From: Clavelina lepadiformis
Lineage: Eukaryota > Chordata > Ascidiacea > Aplousobranchia > Clavelinidae
Length of the DNA stretch: 64,000 bases
Assembly (NCBI RefSeq): GCF_947623445.1
Contig: NC_135247.1
Location: forward strand, 17,734,501 to 17,798,500
Reading direction: 5' to 3'
The position numbers and the translations under genes were made by a program. The notes beneath the pieces are model-generated. The model saw only the letters and a program-made list of their open reading frames with translations. It ran no database searches and was not told where the DNA came from. This document shows positions 26,235 to 36,799 of this stretch, piece by piece (positions within the stretch are counted from its first letter, which is position 1; every line of letters starts with the position of its first letter).

Positions 26235-26552
26235 GGCAGCCGTATAGGTACAAGCAATGGTAAATGTGTGTAATTTATATGTTAAGTAAATGTTTTTCTT
26301 GTACAGTTTCATTCTTTAATTATTTATAACGATGATGCTGCGTAAATATGTCGTCATATTCTTGTCTTAATTATTACTTGTTTTCTGTTGTTTTGAGCCA
26401 ATTTACACAAATGCTGTTTGTTAAATATTTAGTGTAAAAGTCAATGTTTTGTTTTGTTTGTTCTGTTTGTTTAAATGTTTGAAACATCTTAACGTTTGTA
26501 AATAAGGTAATGTTTTGGTAAGCATCTTTCTGTGATATTTATTTTTGCTTTC
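26235..26552. repeat. Right inverted arm, 3' flank of DDO copy 3
   Basis: Reverse complement of 4575-4892 with a few substitutions. It ends at the TTAA where the composite insert begins. Confidence 0.85.
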
Positions 26553-27009
26553 TTAAGGGGTCACTTCCCAATAAAACGACAATTTTGTGCCGACAACACA
26601 GTGATTGTGACCGTGTCGCACTCAATGCGTCATATTAAAAAAAGTAAAAATTTTCCGGTCCAATGCGCATGTGACGTCGATGTGGAGTATTTCGTCGTTG
26701 CTTTGACGACAGCTGGTTCCAGGTCTAGGCTAAGTTGTAAATTTTGTGTGGGTTTGAATTTTTGTTTTTTTGGAGTATTTGTCATAAAATGTTAAGCTAA
26801 AAACTTGTAATAAAGTTTAGGCAATTGTTATAGAAAACTGAGTACATGGATTTTGTCCAAATTTAGACTGTAGACAGACATAACCTAGGTCTTGTTGCAA
26901 GCCAAAATTCAGGGTAGGTTTATGATGTAGTTTTGCGTTGGTAGCTTCTTGATTTAGTGTACTTTGCATTAAAAAGCCTATCTCTTTGAATTGGGACATG
27001 ACCCCTTAA
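26553..27009. mobile_element. TTAA-flanked 457-bp MITE, copy 1 (piggyBac-type target)
   Basis: The element is bounded by TTAA on both sides. Inverted ends are GGGGTCACTTCCCAAT and ATTGGGACATGACCCC, so 14 of 16 terminal bases match. TTAA target duplication is the hallmark of piggyBac-type insertion; the family itself is inferred. There is no transposase. The second copy (29354-29810) is exactly as long, lies in the same orientation and differs at about five positions. This copy forms the left edge of a composite insert. Confidence 0.85.
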
Positions 27010-27107
27010 GCAAATAACAGAAGTTTACTTTAGTACTTAAAATTTAGTTGAAACTAGTTTATAGTTAATACACTACAGAGACGTAGGCGTAGCTAGGTCT
27101 CGAAATC

Positions 27108-27306
27108 AGCTTGATTTTCATCTAGAATACGCTAGCTTGATTTTCATCTAGACTACGCTTGCTTGATTTTCGTCTAGACTACGCTAGCTTGATTTTCATC
27201 TAGACTACGCTAGCTTGATTTTCATCTAGACTACCCTAGCTAGATTTTTATCTAGACTACGCTTGCTTGATTTTCATCTAGACTACGCTAGCTACATTTT
27301 CATCTT
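27108..27306. repeat. 26-bp tandem repeat, about 7.5 units
   Basis: Units of the form AGCTTGATTTTCATCTAGAC plus TACGCT, with single-base variants, run without spacers. The array lies inside the composite insert, just upstream of the tRNA cluster. Confidence 0.9.
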
Positions 27307-27415
27307 GTCAGATTTGAAAGTCAGGAGAAGATTCCGGAAACACCGACATGGTGGAATCTATCTAGTGATTCGAGAAAAGTGCCATTTTATCTATTTGCAT
27401 TGCACATTAAGCACA

Positions 27416-27497
27416 GTTGTCGTGGCCGAGTGGTTAAGGCGACAGACTTGAAATCTGTTAGGCCCTGCCCGCGTAGGTTCGAATCCCGCCGACAACG
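27416..27497 (+). tRNA. tRNA-Ser (TGA anticodon)
   Basis: 82 nt with acceptor stem GTTGTCG/CGACAAC, D-arm TGGCCGAGTGGTTAAGGCGA, long variable arm of class II type, and T-loop GGTTCGAATCC. The anticodon loop CTTGAAA reads UGA. An internal A box (TGGCCGAGTGG) and B box (GGTTCGAATCC) are present, and a TTTT run follows about 10 nt downstream. It is the first of four units with a 159-bp period. Confidence 0.93.
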
Positions 27498-27574
27498 CCG
27501 ATATTACTTTTGCAATTTCATATGGATATTCGGAAAAGTGCCATTTTATCTATTTCATTTATGCATTAAGCACA

Positions 27575-27656
27575 GTTGTCGTGGCCGAGTGGTTAAGGCG
27601 ACAGACTCGAAATCTGTTGGGCCCTGCCCGCGTAGGTTCGAATCCCGCCGACAACG
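27575..27656 (+). tRNA. tRNA-Ser (CGA anticodon), unit 2
   Basis: Same body as unit 1. The anticodon loop is CTCGAAA (CGA), so one base of the anticodon and one variable-arm base differ. Acceptor, A box and B box are intact. Spacing from unit 1 is exactly 159 bp. Confidence 0.93.
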
Positions 27657-27733
27657 CCGATATTACTTTTGCAATTTCATATGGATATTCGGAAAAGTGC
27701 GATTTTATCTATTTCATCTATGCATTAAGCACA

Positions 27734-27815
27734 GTTGTCGTGGCCGAGTGGTTAAGGCGACAGACTCGAAATCTGTTGGGCCCTGCCCGCGTAGGTTAGA
27801 ATCCTGCCGACAATG
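27734..27815 (+). tRNA. tRNA-Ser (CGA), unit 3, weakened
   Basis: Same as unit 2 except for the T-loop, which reads GGTTAGAATCC instead of GGTTCGAATCC. The near-invariant B-box C is lost, and the acceptor 3' strand is CGACAAT, giving a G-T first pair. Transcription by Pol III is likely reduced; it may be a pseudogene. Confidence 0.75.
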
Positions 27816-27892
27816 CAGATATTACTTTTGCAATTTCGTATGGATATTCGGAAATGTGGCATTTTAACTATTTCATCTATGCATTAAGCGCA

Positions 27893-27974
27893 GTTGTCGT
27901 GGCCGAGTGGTTAAGGCGACAGACTCGAAATCTGCTGAGATCTGCTCGCTTAGGTTCGAATCCTGCCGACAACG
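27893..27974 (+). tRNA. tRNA-Ser (CGA), unit 4, variant arms
   Basis: Acceptor stem and B box are intact. The anticodon stem ends TCTGC, so one pair becomes A-C. The variable arm has changed (GAGATCTGCTCGCT). It is the last of the 159-bp units; function is uncertain. Confidence 0.75.
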
Positions 27975-28186
27975 GGGAATTGGAATCACGCTTCCATAAG
28001 TGATTTGCGAAAAGTGCGATTTTATTTAAGTCCTAAAGCAATAAAGTCAAGATGCGCAGAAAGCATAGGGCGGGCGGGGGGAACGTTCAGTGGAAAAACC
28101 GGAGAACGTCGACAGACAAGCTGCAGGTTCAAACCAGCGAGCCGCAGAGCGACGAGCCAACAACCGTTTGATGACCATTTGACTGT

Positions 28187-28308
28187 ATAGGCCACCAGCT
28201 GGCCAGACTCACGTCTGTAGGCCACCAGCTGGCCAGACTCACGTCTGTAGGCCACCAGCTGGCCAGACTCACGTCTGTAGGCCACCAGCTGGCCAGACTC
28301 ACGTCTGT
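28187..28308. repeat. 30-bp tandem repeat, 4 units
   Basis: The unit contains GTAGGCCACCAGCTGGCCAG followed by ACTCACGTCT. The copies are head-to-tail and essentially identical. The core GGCCACCAGCTGGCC is nearly palindromic. Open frames across it on the minus strand only reflect the repeat. Confidence 0.93.
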
Positions 28309-28395
28309 GAACTTGATTCGTGCTATTACGCCAGTCAGATAAACTGTAAGTAGAAAATCGTCTATATTATCTTTATATATAGCTTTCACGTTTTT

Positions 28396-28491
28396 CACGC
28401 CTCCATTCGGAGACCAGAACACCCTAGAGCCGCACAAAGCGACTAAGCTTCTGCTTGAGTCTGGCGCCTTAGACCACTCGGCCATCCTGAC
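28396..28491 (-). pseudogene. Truncated tRNA-Leu(CAA) with intron
   Basis: The 5' part is near-identical to the tRNA-Leu at 28997-29114, from GTCAGGATGG through the anticodon CAA and intron to GGAGGCGTG. The sequence then departs into unrelated DNA, so the T arm (B box) and the acceptor 3' strand are missing. Confidence 0.85.
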
Positions 28492-28774
28492 CTCCATGTT
28501 CTGTATGCATCTCCGTTCTTATAATACTTACCACAAAACCAGGAAAAAGCTTAATTTAGCACTAATATCACGGTTGTTTTTCCTCGTGGCTGTATAAAAT
28601 TCACAGATGCATGCAACGATGTTTAATCGAGCATAAATACAACGAACCAGGCCAAGTTGTTTCATTCTAGTTTTACTTTATGGAAGACGTAGACGATGAT
28701 GTTAACGGTATGCTCAATTTAGGATGAAACTATGTACAGTTAATTGATAAGATTTTAAAAATATTAAGCCAATC

Positions 28775-28846
28775 ATCTCTGCCAGAAGTCGAACCCGGAA
28801 CCTCTGGATTAGAAGTCCAGCGCGCTAATCCATTGCGCCACAGAGA
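28775..28846 (-). tRNA. tRNA-Arg (TCT anticodon)
   Basis: 72 nt with acceptor pairing TCTCTGT/GCAGAGA, A box TGGCGCAATGGAT, anticodon loop CTTCTAA (TCT) between GGA/TCC stems, and B box GGTTCGACTTC. No intron. It lies between the truncated and the complete tRNA-Leu. Confidence 0.85.
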
Positions 28847-28996
28847 CAAACTCATAATAACCTTTAACATTTTCACGCTTTAAAAAACAATCCAGCCTAG
28901 AAAGTCGGAAAAAATTACTGGATAGAACCGTTTTTGAACTAAGACCTAAGTTTATCAAAGTTAGCATATATGTGAAGTAAAACTTTCCAAAGCTAC

Positions 28997-29114
28997 TGTC
29001 AGAAGTGGGATTCGAACCCACGCCTCCATTCGGAGATCAGAACACCCTAGAGCCGCACAAAGCGACTAAGCCTCTGCTTGAGTCTGGCGCCTTAGACCAC
29101 TCGGCCATCCTGAC
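28997..29114 (-). tRNA. tRNA-Leu (CAA anticodon), intron-containing
   Basis: 118 nt, of which about 34 nt directly after ACTCAAG are an intron, the standard position for animal tRNA-Leu(CAA). Acceptor stem GTCAGGA/TTCTGAC, A box TGGCCGAGTGG and B box GGTTCGAATCC are intact. One anticodon-stem pair is C-A here (TCTGA where the truncated copy has TCTGG). Confidence 0.9.
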
Positions 29115-29144
29115 CTCCATGTTTTGTATGCATTTCCGTTCTGA

Positions 29145-29196
29145 GTCTGTAGGCCACCAGCTGGCCAGACTCACGTCTGTAGGCCACCAGCTGGCG
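29145..29196. repeat. Second short array of the 30-bp repeat (about 1.7 units)
   Basis: TCTGTAGGCCACCAGCTGGC recurs next to the intact tRNA-Leu, just as the longer array sits next to the truncated one. The tRNA-Leu plus minisatellite unit was therefore duplicated together. Confidence 0.9.
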
Positions 29197-29353
29197 GGAA
29201 TATTTAGGAAGCTGTCGGAAGCTGTAAAACAAAGTTGCAAAAGTTGCAAAAACTTGCCCTACTAATCACCTAATCCTAATCCTAATCACTTACCTTATAT
29301 AATATATATAGATATAGGCATAAGTAAAACTAAAATTTATGAATTTTTTCACG

Positions 29354-29810
29354 TTAAGGGGTCACTTCCCAATAAAACGACAATTTTGTGCCGGCAACAC
29401 AGTGATTGTGACCGTGTCGCACTCAATGCGTCATATTAAAAAAAGTAAAAATTTTCCGGTCCAATGCGCATGTGACGTCGATGTGGAGTAGTTTGTCGTT
29501 GCTTTGACGACAGCTGGTTCCAGGTCTAGGCTAAGTTGTAAATTTTGTGTGGGTTTGAATTTTTGTTTTTTTGGAGTATTTGTCATAAAATGTTAAGCTA
29601 AAAACTTGTTATAAAGTTTAGGCAATTGTTATAGAAAACTGAGTACATGGATTTTGTCCAAATTAAGACTGTAGACAGACATAACCTAGGTCTTGTTGCA
29701 AGCCAAAATTCAGGGTAGGTTTATGATGTAGTTTTGCGTTGGTAGCTTCTTGATTTAGTGTACTTTGCATTAAAAAGCCTATCTCTTTGAATTGGGACAT
29801 GACCCCTTAA
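29354..29810. mobile_element. TTAA-flanked 457-bp MITE, copy 2
   Basis: Same length, orientation and ends as 26553-27009, with TTAA at both edges. Differences seen are at five sites, about 1 percent. Its outer edge rejoins the inverted arm at GCAGGCCAGT exactly where the left arm has the empty site. Confidence 0.85.
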
Positions 29811-30871
29811 GCAGGCCAGTATACTGTGTGCAATAAAATGGTTGAAAGTTTAGCATTTTTTTTGCTTGATCCATAAATCAGTGTTGTGCTGGCTTGGTGG
29901 CCCTTGATTGGAGAAATATCTCACAAAACTTGGAAGCGAAATCATGTGGGATGATATATGTGCAGAACAGTTAAATCCATAAAAAAATTTTTGAAAGCAA
30001 GACGAGAAAACACATGTGATATTGCTCAGATTGTTTTGGATATTTCATACTCGTTCCACTTTCCTCAAACGTCAAACGTAATTAGATATTTTGAAACCAT
30101 AGTTTTTATTAGAACATCTGCAACAACATATTACCGGTTTAGCGTCTGCTAGAAAGTGACCTGCAATTAATTATCTTGAATGAAATTCACTCTTCTAATT
30201 CTAATTCTAATCTCTTCTTTTCTTCCTGGTCTTCTGTTTTGCGGAAATAGTTCAAAGTCCAGCATAAGATTACATGTTTATATCACGTTTGCCGAGTATT
30301 GAAGAATTACTACGCCATAATGTTTTCCTTGCACACACCAAGGAGACACTGTCCATATAACCGAATAGTTCATACGAGCAATAGTTGAAAAACAAATAAA
30401 AATTTACCACAACTTCAATGAACTGTGCGAGATTCAAGGATTTATGACTGATCCAAATGCGCATTTGATTATTTGGTACAGACAATTTTTTGAAAACAAA
30501 TTCTAAAATAAAATGTAATATCTTTGATTGAAGAATTACCATTTATTATATATTAGCCCGCCATTGTCATGCAGATGATGTATGTTAACTTCTTCTTATC
30601 TTTATTAATGTGATGGCATGCCGGTTTTAAAACACTGTAATAAGCCAAATATGTTTATAAATCTTTGAAAAGCAATCATCTCTTTAAGATACAAGACCAG
30701 GTGACGGCTTGTCATTAATTGCTAATGAAACAAAAAGGTAATTCCCCTAGAAAAAGCACCGAATAATTATGACTTCATCACATTACAAGTTGCTTGAAAA
30801 TGATGTTTTGATGGTAAGTCGTTGCCTGGCCTGGTAGCCTCAAGGCATATGTGCGCGTTAAGATTTATATA
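29811..30871. repeat. Right inverted arm, continued
   Basis: Reverse complement of about 3505-4570 with low divergence. The 64-codon frame at 29958-30152 equals the one at 4229-4423 apart from a single residue (Thr/Lys) and is a chance frame in both. No gene is present. Confidence 0.85.
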
Positions 30872-33309
30872 CATGAACTGTTAAAAAAATTTTACATGCC
30901 TGATTGTAAATGCATTTTACCCTAATTTGCTGTAAATATTACGCTACGGACGGCGTCGCTACCTAAAATTTCAGAATTAACCAATGAAATCGAGTTATGC
31001 TTGTCACGTGTTTGCAAAGTACACGAAATGTTGAAAGAACGGCATTGTCATCTGCAGTCTAGAGAACACCTGATCGTGGGAGGTGTAGGCTAGGTTGAAA
31101 AGTTAGTAGTTTTATTTCTTTGAACTAGGCTACGTAAATAATGGAAGAATGAGTGTTTAACTGGATATTACAATGCAAAGTTTTAAATCTAGCTGGACTC
31201 TATTGACAAAATCACCCTACAGGCTACGAATAATACCAGTACGGTGTAGCAATAGTGGAACCGACTGGAAAGTAAGGCAGTTTTTGACGAGTAATCGTGC
31301 GTGCAAAGATTGATGTGATGGTGTAATTTTATAGCAATGAAACAAAAAAATTAGGCATCAGTACACATCACCAGCCCAAAATTTGCGTATGCTCGCTCGA
31401 CAACTGGTCAAACTGCCACACTTTTCAGTTGGGTACTGTATAGGATTTAGGCCTGAGCCAAACTAGGCTAATCCTATAGACTACAATTTGCTAAGTGAAC
31501 AGATGAAGTCCTGTAGTACTTGCGTTTTATTGCAGGGAGATTTAAGCCGAAAATATTCACTTCTAGCCTAAGCCTATGTTTTACGCCATGCAAATACTGA
31601 AATTCTAATTATTTTCTGCCGCAACTAATTCCTAGGTCTATATTTTAATAAATGATGCTGATTGTAAGGCCATTGGCACTACCCTGCTTATCTGTCCCAC
31701 TGTTAAGTTACAACTGTCAAGTAATGAAACTAGGCTAAATGGAATTTCACTGTAGGCCTACTTGAAATCTTTGTATGCTTGTTTCTTGTGACACGATTTT
31801 ATGACACTGCGCCAGAATTGTTTGTTTTTGTACTTGTACAGGTATAGCCTTGGTTAACGATAAATGGCATCTGCAGTAGGTTTTCAGTGCACATTGCCAA
31901 TATGTAACAAGGAATTTCGTGATATGTCTTTGCGAAGTCATATCAAATGTCATATTAGAAGCAATCTATCTTTGAAGTCTTTGCTGTAAGTAAACTTTTT
32001 GATTCATTTTTGTCAAGGTTGATCAGTGATGATGGCTTTTTAAGTCTTGTTTTTGGGGTTTTAGGAAGATGTTTCTATGGAAAGTACATTAAGCAGAATT
32101 CCAGTCACACCATTCATTACCACATTGGGTATGTTTAACTTTATGTTGTTCTATTTCTCCGTCTGTTGGTTTGGATATTAACTGTTAAAACAAAAGGAAT
32201 TTTTCGGTTATATTTGTTGTCTTCATGTGCTTTTTATTCTTTATTGCAGGCAGTTCTCTTATGACTGGAAGAACATATGTCGTGTCAACAGAAAGACAAA
32301 AGGCCAAATTTACATCGAAATTTGTGCAAAGGTACTGTATTTTTGTGCAAGAAAATTACTTTGCTGTAAAATACTGACTTACTAATGTTTAATTTTTATG
32401 TGAAGGTAATGGGTCAATCAGCAGGAAACGTCAAAAATCTTGAAACTTTGCAAAATGATATCTCAAGCTTGTAATGATCACTAAAATGATGCAGAGAAGT
32501 CGTTCTATGCTGTTTTACAGTGTTGTTGAAAAGAACCCTGCGTTATGTTGGCTTTCGTTAACCTTTCTATGTTCAAAATGTTTTTACTACATTTTTTTCT
32601 TTTATGAAATCTGACATGACACCATTTCTAAACAAAATTTAAACTTGATTTACCTTGTATTGCACCTATTTCAAATTTAGATGTACAATTACCACACAGC
32701 AAAGTATGTGTATGGGTGCAATTCTCTAGTTATCAATTCTGCCTCATCAACATGCAACATTTTAAGGATACATGTACAGTTTAAATCAATGAAAAACGTC
32801 AACTTAGTTATATAAATTAGTATTGTTATATTATTTTGAATGTCTCTTGTAAATGCTTTGGTTCTACTTTAAACACCCCTGTTTTTCATGTGATATGATT
32901 TACTTCATGATGTGTTTCCCACGTTTATCATTTAGTGGGCATGTGTTTCATGTTAAAAAAGTTTTGTGTAATTCAAATTATGCAAAATAAATTGTGTAAA
33001 TGTGTTTGAAGGTCTGTTTTCAATTTTAAGTGCAAAAGTTGTGTGCTCGCATTTTAATCACGCAATGAAATTCATATCAAAAATACCACCTAACCATGTA
33101 AAATTTACTGCTTTAAACCAACAAATTTTCCATCTTTAGTAAGTAAATATTACAAACCATGCTACGTAGATTTTACAGGTAAACATCGGAACATTTGCGA
33201 AAAAAGTAAGTAAAATTTACAATGTTTTTAGAGGAAAATTTACAATAATTTTTGTAAAAACTGCTGCCAAGATTTAAGGGGTAAATTTTACAAGATTTTT
33301 TTAACAGTG
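30872..33309. mobile_element. TA-flanked DNA transposon, about 2.44 kb, with C2H2-finger ORF
   Basis: The insert starts CATGAACTGTTAAAAAAAT and ends ATTTTTTTAACAGTG, so the ends are inverted repeats apart from an extra TGAA. It is flanked by TA at 30870-30871 and 33310-33311. The left arm has the uninterrupted site TTATATAGATTA (in reverse complement, near 3510). Many GTAAATTTTAC-like words crowd both ends, as in subterminal binding repeats. A possible exon with a C2H2 finger lies at 31864-31985. No full transposase is recognised, and the superfamily is not assigned. Confidence 0.75.
31864..31985 (+). CDS. Possible exon encoding a C2H2-like zinc finger
   Basis: ATG-initiated frame of 40 codons whose residues C9, C14, H26 and H30 fit a C2H2 finger (C-x4-C-x11-H-x3-H). 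It ends at a consensus donor GTAAGT. The nearest acceptor at 32064 leads quickly to a stop in the matching phase, so the downstream structure is unresolved. It lies inside the TA-flanked element, so it is probably an element-encoded protein. Confidence 0.35.
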
Positions 33310-35113
33310 TAGATTAAGTTTAAACTTTTAAAAACCACAAGTTGTAATGTCAATAAAGATTACCATAGTAACATACGTCTCCTTTTCCTTATGTATAAGA
33401 AGCTGTGTATACACATTGACCAGAAGAGGTAATTATGCATCGGAGATGGAAACGCGAACGGAAAATGTTTTGTGATTTTATTGCACGAAATATTGGTGGG
33501 CATAAGAGAGCAGAAATAAATGTCACAGAAAAATTAATACAGTAAAAATGCTTTCTATTAAAATGATGAAAACAAAAAACGCAAAATGTGTTCTAACTGA
33601 GAAGGAGCATCAAATAAATTGCATTTGCTCAAAGTAGACTGTCGATACAAGGCACTGAAAACGTGATAATTTGTCGAAAAACTCGAACAGCATGATAGTT
33701 AAACATATTTAAAGAAAACCAATGAATAAAAATATAGGCTTTGGACCATATTTATAATCTAATGCAGGTGGCATTGCTTTCAGCTGTAGCTATCGAGCTT
33801 ACGTATAGCTTAGGCTGTAGCTCGTACATGTCTTTGAAGTTCGAGTAACACTTTCTTTGTCTGTGACTTCTTGGTTACCAAGAACGAAATATAACATATA
33901 TTTAAGCGTGGTTTAGCTTTTTGTTTTGACGCTTATGACGTTATAATAACCACAATTTTCCGATAAATCTTTGACTCTTTCAAAACATTACCATGGTTAC
34001 GTGCCTGAATGTGAGCACTGTTCTGTTATGTCACATTGCTGTGAGCTGTTGACTCACGAATCGTTAACTTTTTCGACTTTATAGAGAAAAGTTTTCAATA
34101 CTCAGGAAATCATAACAATAAATCATCACAAATCATTTTTGGCCTATTTCCCGTCGAAACACCGCCCGTTACATAATCACCGCAACCTCAAGCGTGTTGA
34201 TATTAATGTAACCATGCAGTACATTTACACTTCAGGGCAGAAAATCCCTGTCGTATTTCAACTAAACCACTGAACTTGACGTTTATCGCTCTCGTTATGA
34301 TCATGACTAAAATTCATTTTATTCTCGCAGTTTGATTGTCAATCAATTTCTTCTTCTGTTATTTTCATCAATTCAGATTATTTTGCGAGTTGCAGTTACT
34401 CATCTCACCGAATGCAAACCTTTCACAAAAGTAAACATTTTTGTGGCAAGTTGAATAAAGACCATTGCGTGAAAAATCTCTTGTAGACACAAGAATATTT
34501 ATTCAGAATTATTGCTTGTGACGTCATAATACTTATCGATTATGACGACAATGTTATTATAGCAAAAAGATGTGTTTTATAGTGATCAGCTGACACGATG
34601 ATCAAAATGGGGATTTCTTCTGTAGTTATGGAAACTCTTCAGTTTCCCATTGTTATGGCTTAAAAAACACCTTTTCGAGTGAATTTTGCCGTGACGTAAC
34701 GTTTCTTATTTCTAACGTTGCCAGTATTTTAATGACGTGTAAAAAGAGTTGTGGTTTTTATGTGGTTTGCACTTACACCGCATGACACCGCAAGGCAAAT
34801 TATGCTCTAAGTATTTTTCGTTATAAGACGTTATCGATCAAGTAAACGATGCAAGATATACCCGACTGTATTGTTTTAGCTTAACTATGATTTTGTGTAA
34901 TAAGTGATTTGTTATAAAAAAAATTTTATGATGAGCCGTTTTAAAATTCTATGTCAATAACATTTCAAGTACATTGTGTGTAGCGATTTTGCTTCTTTAC
35001 ATAAAAGGAAATACTATTTAAAATTATCACATGCACATAGAAAACCAGTTCATTTTGAAACTATTTGTTTAAAAACAGCGAGATGAGCTCAAATAAACGT
35101 CATGCTTGGTTAA
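33310..35113. repeat. Right inverted arm, distal part
   Basis: Reverse complement of 823-3500, lacking the hAT-like MITE. Homology stops at about 35113 (CATGCTTGGT). The site 33815-33822 (CTGTAGCT) is the empty target of the MITE. Confidence 0.85.
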
Positions 35114-36595
35114 ATGGGTTTGTCCAATGTGAAGGGTTCAATTTCTTTAATTGTGCAGTGAAATGACGTTTTGAAATTTCTCTTTTGCCATTAAGTTTTA
35201 AACCACGAATTTATACTGCACCCGGTTTGAAATTCAGACAAAGGCGATTTCCAAAATCATACGCCATTAATTGAAAACTAAAGACACGACATAGACATAT
35301 AAATCAATATATGAGATGAAATTGTGAGAATTATACAAGCATAATAATAGCGATATCTGCGATATGTGTTGAATGAATATCACAATGTTCAAGGTAAAAC
35401 ATTTCGTGCTTGATTTCCCAACTTTTTTATTGACACTTCAAACAAGCTCAACAAATTGGTCAAAACAGTACAAAATAATGCAGATTCATTGTGAAATTTT
35501 TCTTTTTTTTTACTAAAACTTACAAAACGTTTTCAGACAAATATCGCAAGAGAGAAAATGGGATGCACCACAGTAAAACGTTTACCCCCAAAACAACGAA
35601 ATGTTTTTATGAACAATTAATTATCTACGATTCATAGCAAAAGCGCTTTAATTTCATAAAAAATACTCAAGCACATAACCATGGAAAATCGTATTGTTTT
35701 GACTTCAAATAAATTTTAACAAGTGGGTCTATAAAAAGTTAAACTGAACGCTTTTTCGCTGAGGGCTATATTTCATGGACTTATGCGCGATATCAGACAT
35801 AATATGACGTACAACGAAAAACTTTCAGACAAAACGAAAATATATTTTTGCGAAATCATGATGAAAACGCATTTTCATGAGCCTTGACCAAAGTTATAAA
35901 ACCGTGCCCATAACCTACCATAAAAAGCTTGATTAAAATTTAGATTATTCAGGCTACAACCATCAATAGATGGCCATCGTGACATTGCACTTGACCACAT
36001 ATCGGCATATTTAACTTCCCGAATAAATGTGTTAATTTTTGGGTTTGGCTTAAACTCTATCGCATTAAAAAACACAGCTTTAAGGGCTGTTAAAAAGCCT
36101 AAAGTAGGTTTTGCAAAGTTATTTCGTTATCTTAATAAACAAGTTCAGAGAATAACATAGCTGGGCGACCCAAGCTAGCTATGACCTCATTTAAACTTTG
36201 GTTATTTTGTGTTCTCTTAAACTTTGCAGTTTGAATACTATAACAAAACAAAATGGCAACGATTGCATTTAATCACCTTACGGGATGGTTGGCACAGCCG
36301 CAGATTGAAGGTGTGTCATGGTAAAAAACATTCTTAGAAACCACCTCAGCTTGCTTTGATTTGAGCATTTCCAAACATGAAATACACTAATCGTAACTCG
36401 TGATTGCCGTGTTATTATAGGTCACGTGAAACTGAATTTATCAAAACATTGGTAAAACATCATGCATATAGGGTAAAAACATAAAAGTTTTTTGATGCAA
36501 AATTTTGTAAACAAATCCCTTTTTAATAAGACTAAATTTGAGTATTTGTCTATCGTTATATTCTATTTAAGTCAACAATCGGCAAGCCACGAGAA
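35114..36595. other. Intergenic, no gene recognised
   Basis: The minus-strand frame 35875-36075 (66 codons) has a fairly varied composition but no motif or splice support that I can identify. Confidence 0.4.
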
Positions 36596-36599
36596 CTTC

Positions 36600-36790
36600 A
36601 CAGCCGTGTACGCCAGTTGGTGACACCACGCGTCCTAGTTCCGGACACTTTAAAGAGAAATCGTTGACGCTTCCGTCGGCTTGACGTTGACGCTTCCGGG
36701 AAAGCGCACTCGGGTATCGCTAAAACCCGCGCGAAAGTAGCAGAAAGATTCTTTTGGCCCGGGTGGCAACAAGATGTTACACGGGTAATC
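36600..36790 (+). mobile_element. Fossil LTR-retrotransposon integrase fragment (Ty3/gypsy-like)
   Basis: The conceptual reading resembles the N-terminal zinc-binding part of retroelement integrases: a VLVP-type strand, then AKTRAKVAERFFWPG-like helix and W..D. Only this short piece is visible, with no LTRs or other domains nearby. It is broken and clearly old. Confidence 0.55.
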
Positions 36791-36799
36791 AATGTACTG

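Noticed and set aside
27379-27867. 162-codon frame with internal repeats
   Set aside because: It is read through three tandem tRNA-Ser units; the apparent protein repeats are the 159-bp tRNA repeat.
28187-28308. CRISPR-like array of 30-bp repeats
   Set aside because: The copies are directly adjacent with no spacers, in an animal-type region; it is a minisatellite.
28022-28497. Minus-strand frames with repeated peptides
   Set aside because: They are translations of the 30-bp minisatellite and the truncated tRNA-Leu, without splice or start support.
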